Assembly: GCA_028554795.2 (NCBI GenBank)
Contig: CM068827.1
Span: 69,927,809-69,991,808, forward strand
Source of the DNA: Sinohyriopsis cumingii
Lineage: Eukaryota; Mollusca; Bivalvia; Unionida; Unionidae
Length of the DNA: 64,000 bases
Direction of reading: 5' to 3'
Below the pieces are notes generated by a model that was not told where the DNA came from, made no database searches, and saw only the letters and a program-made list of their open reading frames with translations. Below, in pieces: positions 63,724 to 64,000 of the stretch. Each line of letters starts with the position of its first letter. The first letter of the stretch is position 1. A program made the position numbers and the translations under genes.

Positions 63724-63917
63724 TAGCCCGTACTTATTTCAAATCAAGTGTCACCAAAAAAGACGACGTGTACGACATCAAAGGCATTGTCAAACGCAGA
63801 AACCGTAAAGTGGGCAAACGACGTGTCAAAGAAGTCAAAGTACGTTGGAAAGGATATCCGCCCAGTTTTCATTCTTGCATCGACGCTTCGCACGTCATCG
63901 ACTATAAAAAGAAGTGA
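63724..63917 (+). pseudogene. Polinton-type integrase, C-terminal chromodomain fragment
   Basis: An open stretch ending in TGA (63,915-63,917) reads 'KDDVYDIKGIVKRRNRK', then 'VKEVKVRWKGYPPSFHSCID' followed by ASHVIDYKKK. This is a chromodomain of the form Y-x-I/V ... V-x-W-K-G-Y-P ... W/C-I-D-A-x-x-V, as found at the C-terminus of Polinton/adintovirus retrovirus-like integrases. The residue before I-D-A is Cys instead of the usual Trp. A TAA at 63,705-63,707 closes the frame upstream, and no catalytic DDE core is seen, so this is a broken 3' end. In Polintons the integrase gene lies near one terminal inverted repeat, so the element's end is probably just beyond the window. Confidence 0.75.
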
Positions 63918-64000
63918 CCATCATTCCCTTTCACACAGATTCAGCTAGTGCGATCACTCCTTCACCCAATTCTTCTCTGCAAGATTTACAAAAACAACCC
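63918..64000. other. Window edge, downstream of the integrase fragment
   Basis: No terminal inverted repeat could be recognised in the remaining 83 bases. Confidence 0.4.

Overview
The window looks like gene-poor, repeat-rich nuclear DNA from a metazoan, most likely a marine mollusc or another lophotrochozoan. The reasons are AT-rich sequence with very long (TA)n tracts, short spliced exons with GT/AG borders, at least four tRNA-derived SINE families, LTR-retrotransposon debris, and Maverick/Polinton-like remnants. The species call is an inference. No complete intron-containing gene, rRNA, functional tRNA or CRISPR array was seen.

The dominant structure is a very large imperfect inverted duplication. 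Positions 841-11,561 reappear in reverse orientation at 45,639-58,452, around a 34 kb single-copy spacer. Both arms carry the last two coding exons I can identify of a SAM-dependent methyltransferase gene: plus strand at 5,221-5,346 and 6,846-7,343, minus strand at 51,939-52,067 and 49,938-50,435. All four exons are open with intact splice borders. The terminal exon differs by only about 7 bases between arms, against roughly 5% in a hand-compared non-coding sample. The outer breakpoint of the right arm lies inside a SINE that is whole and flanked by target-site duplications in the left arm. The left arm is therefore probably the source and the right arm the copy. Since copying, the left arm gained a SINE (2,876-3,120) and a filler-bearing junction (about 2,344-2,366). 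The right arm gained an internal tandem duplication (52,517-55,5xx).

Spacer, left to right: an LTR (13,035-13,966); a decayed transposon-derived gene on the minus strand (16,573-15,6xx) that has lost its core; SINEs; a decayed Mutator-like transposase fragment (19,860-20,205); and a row of phase-1 exon candidates (21,028-23,491) reading as Ig domain, transmembrane segment and tyrosine-containing tail. After these come a largely featureless stretch with SINEs and microsatellites (23.5-33.5 kb), an array of 0.76 kb direct repeats (33.9-36.6 kb), a decayed Polinton-like element with a recognisable protein-primed DNA polymerase B fragment (37.9-42.7 kb), and a second LTR followed by a decayed gag (43.0-45.0 kb).

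Right of the inverted duplication are two minisatellite arrays (58.47-58.69 and 59.4-60.47 kb), a minus-strand gag-like zinc-knuckle remnant (60.95-61.30 kb), and Polinton-like debris ending in an integrase chromodomain (63,724-63,917) near the window edge.

All similarity calls come from reading translations by eye against remembered family patterns. No search or alignment was run, and boundaries given for repeats are mostly good to a few tens of bases.
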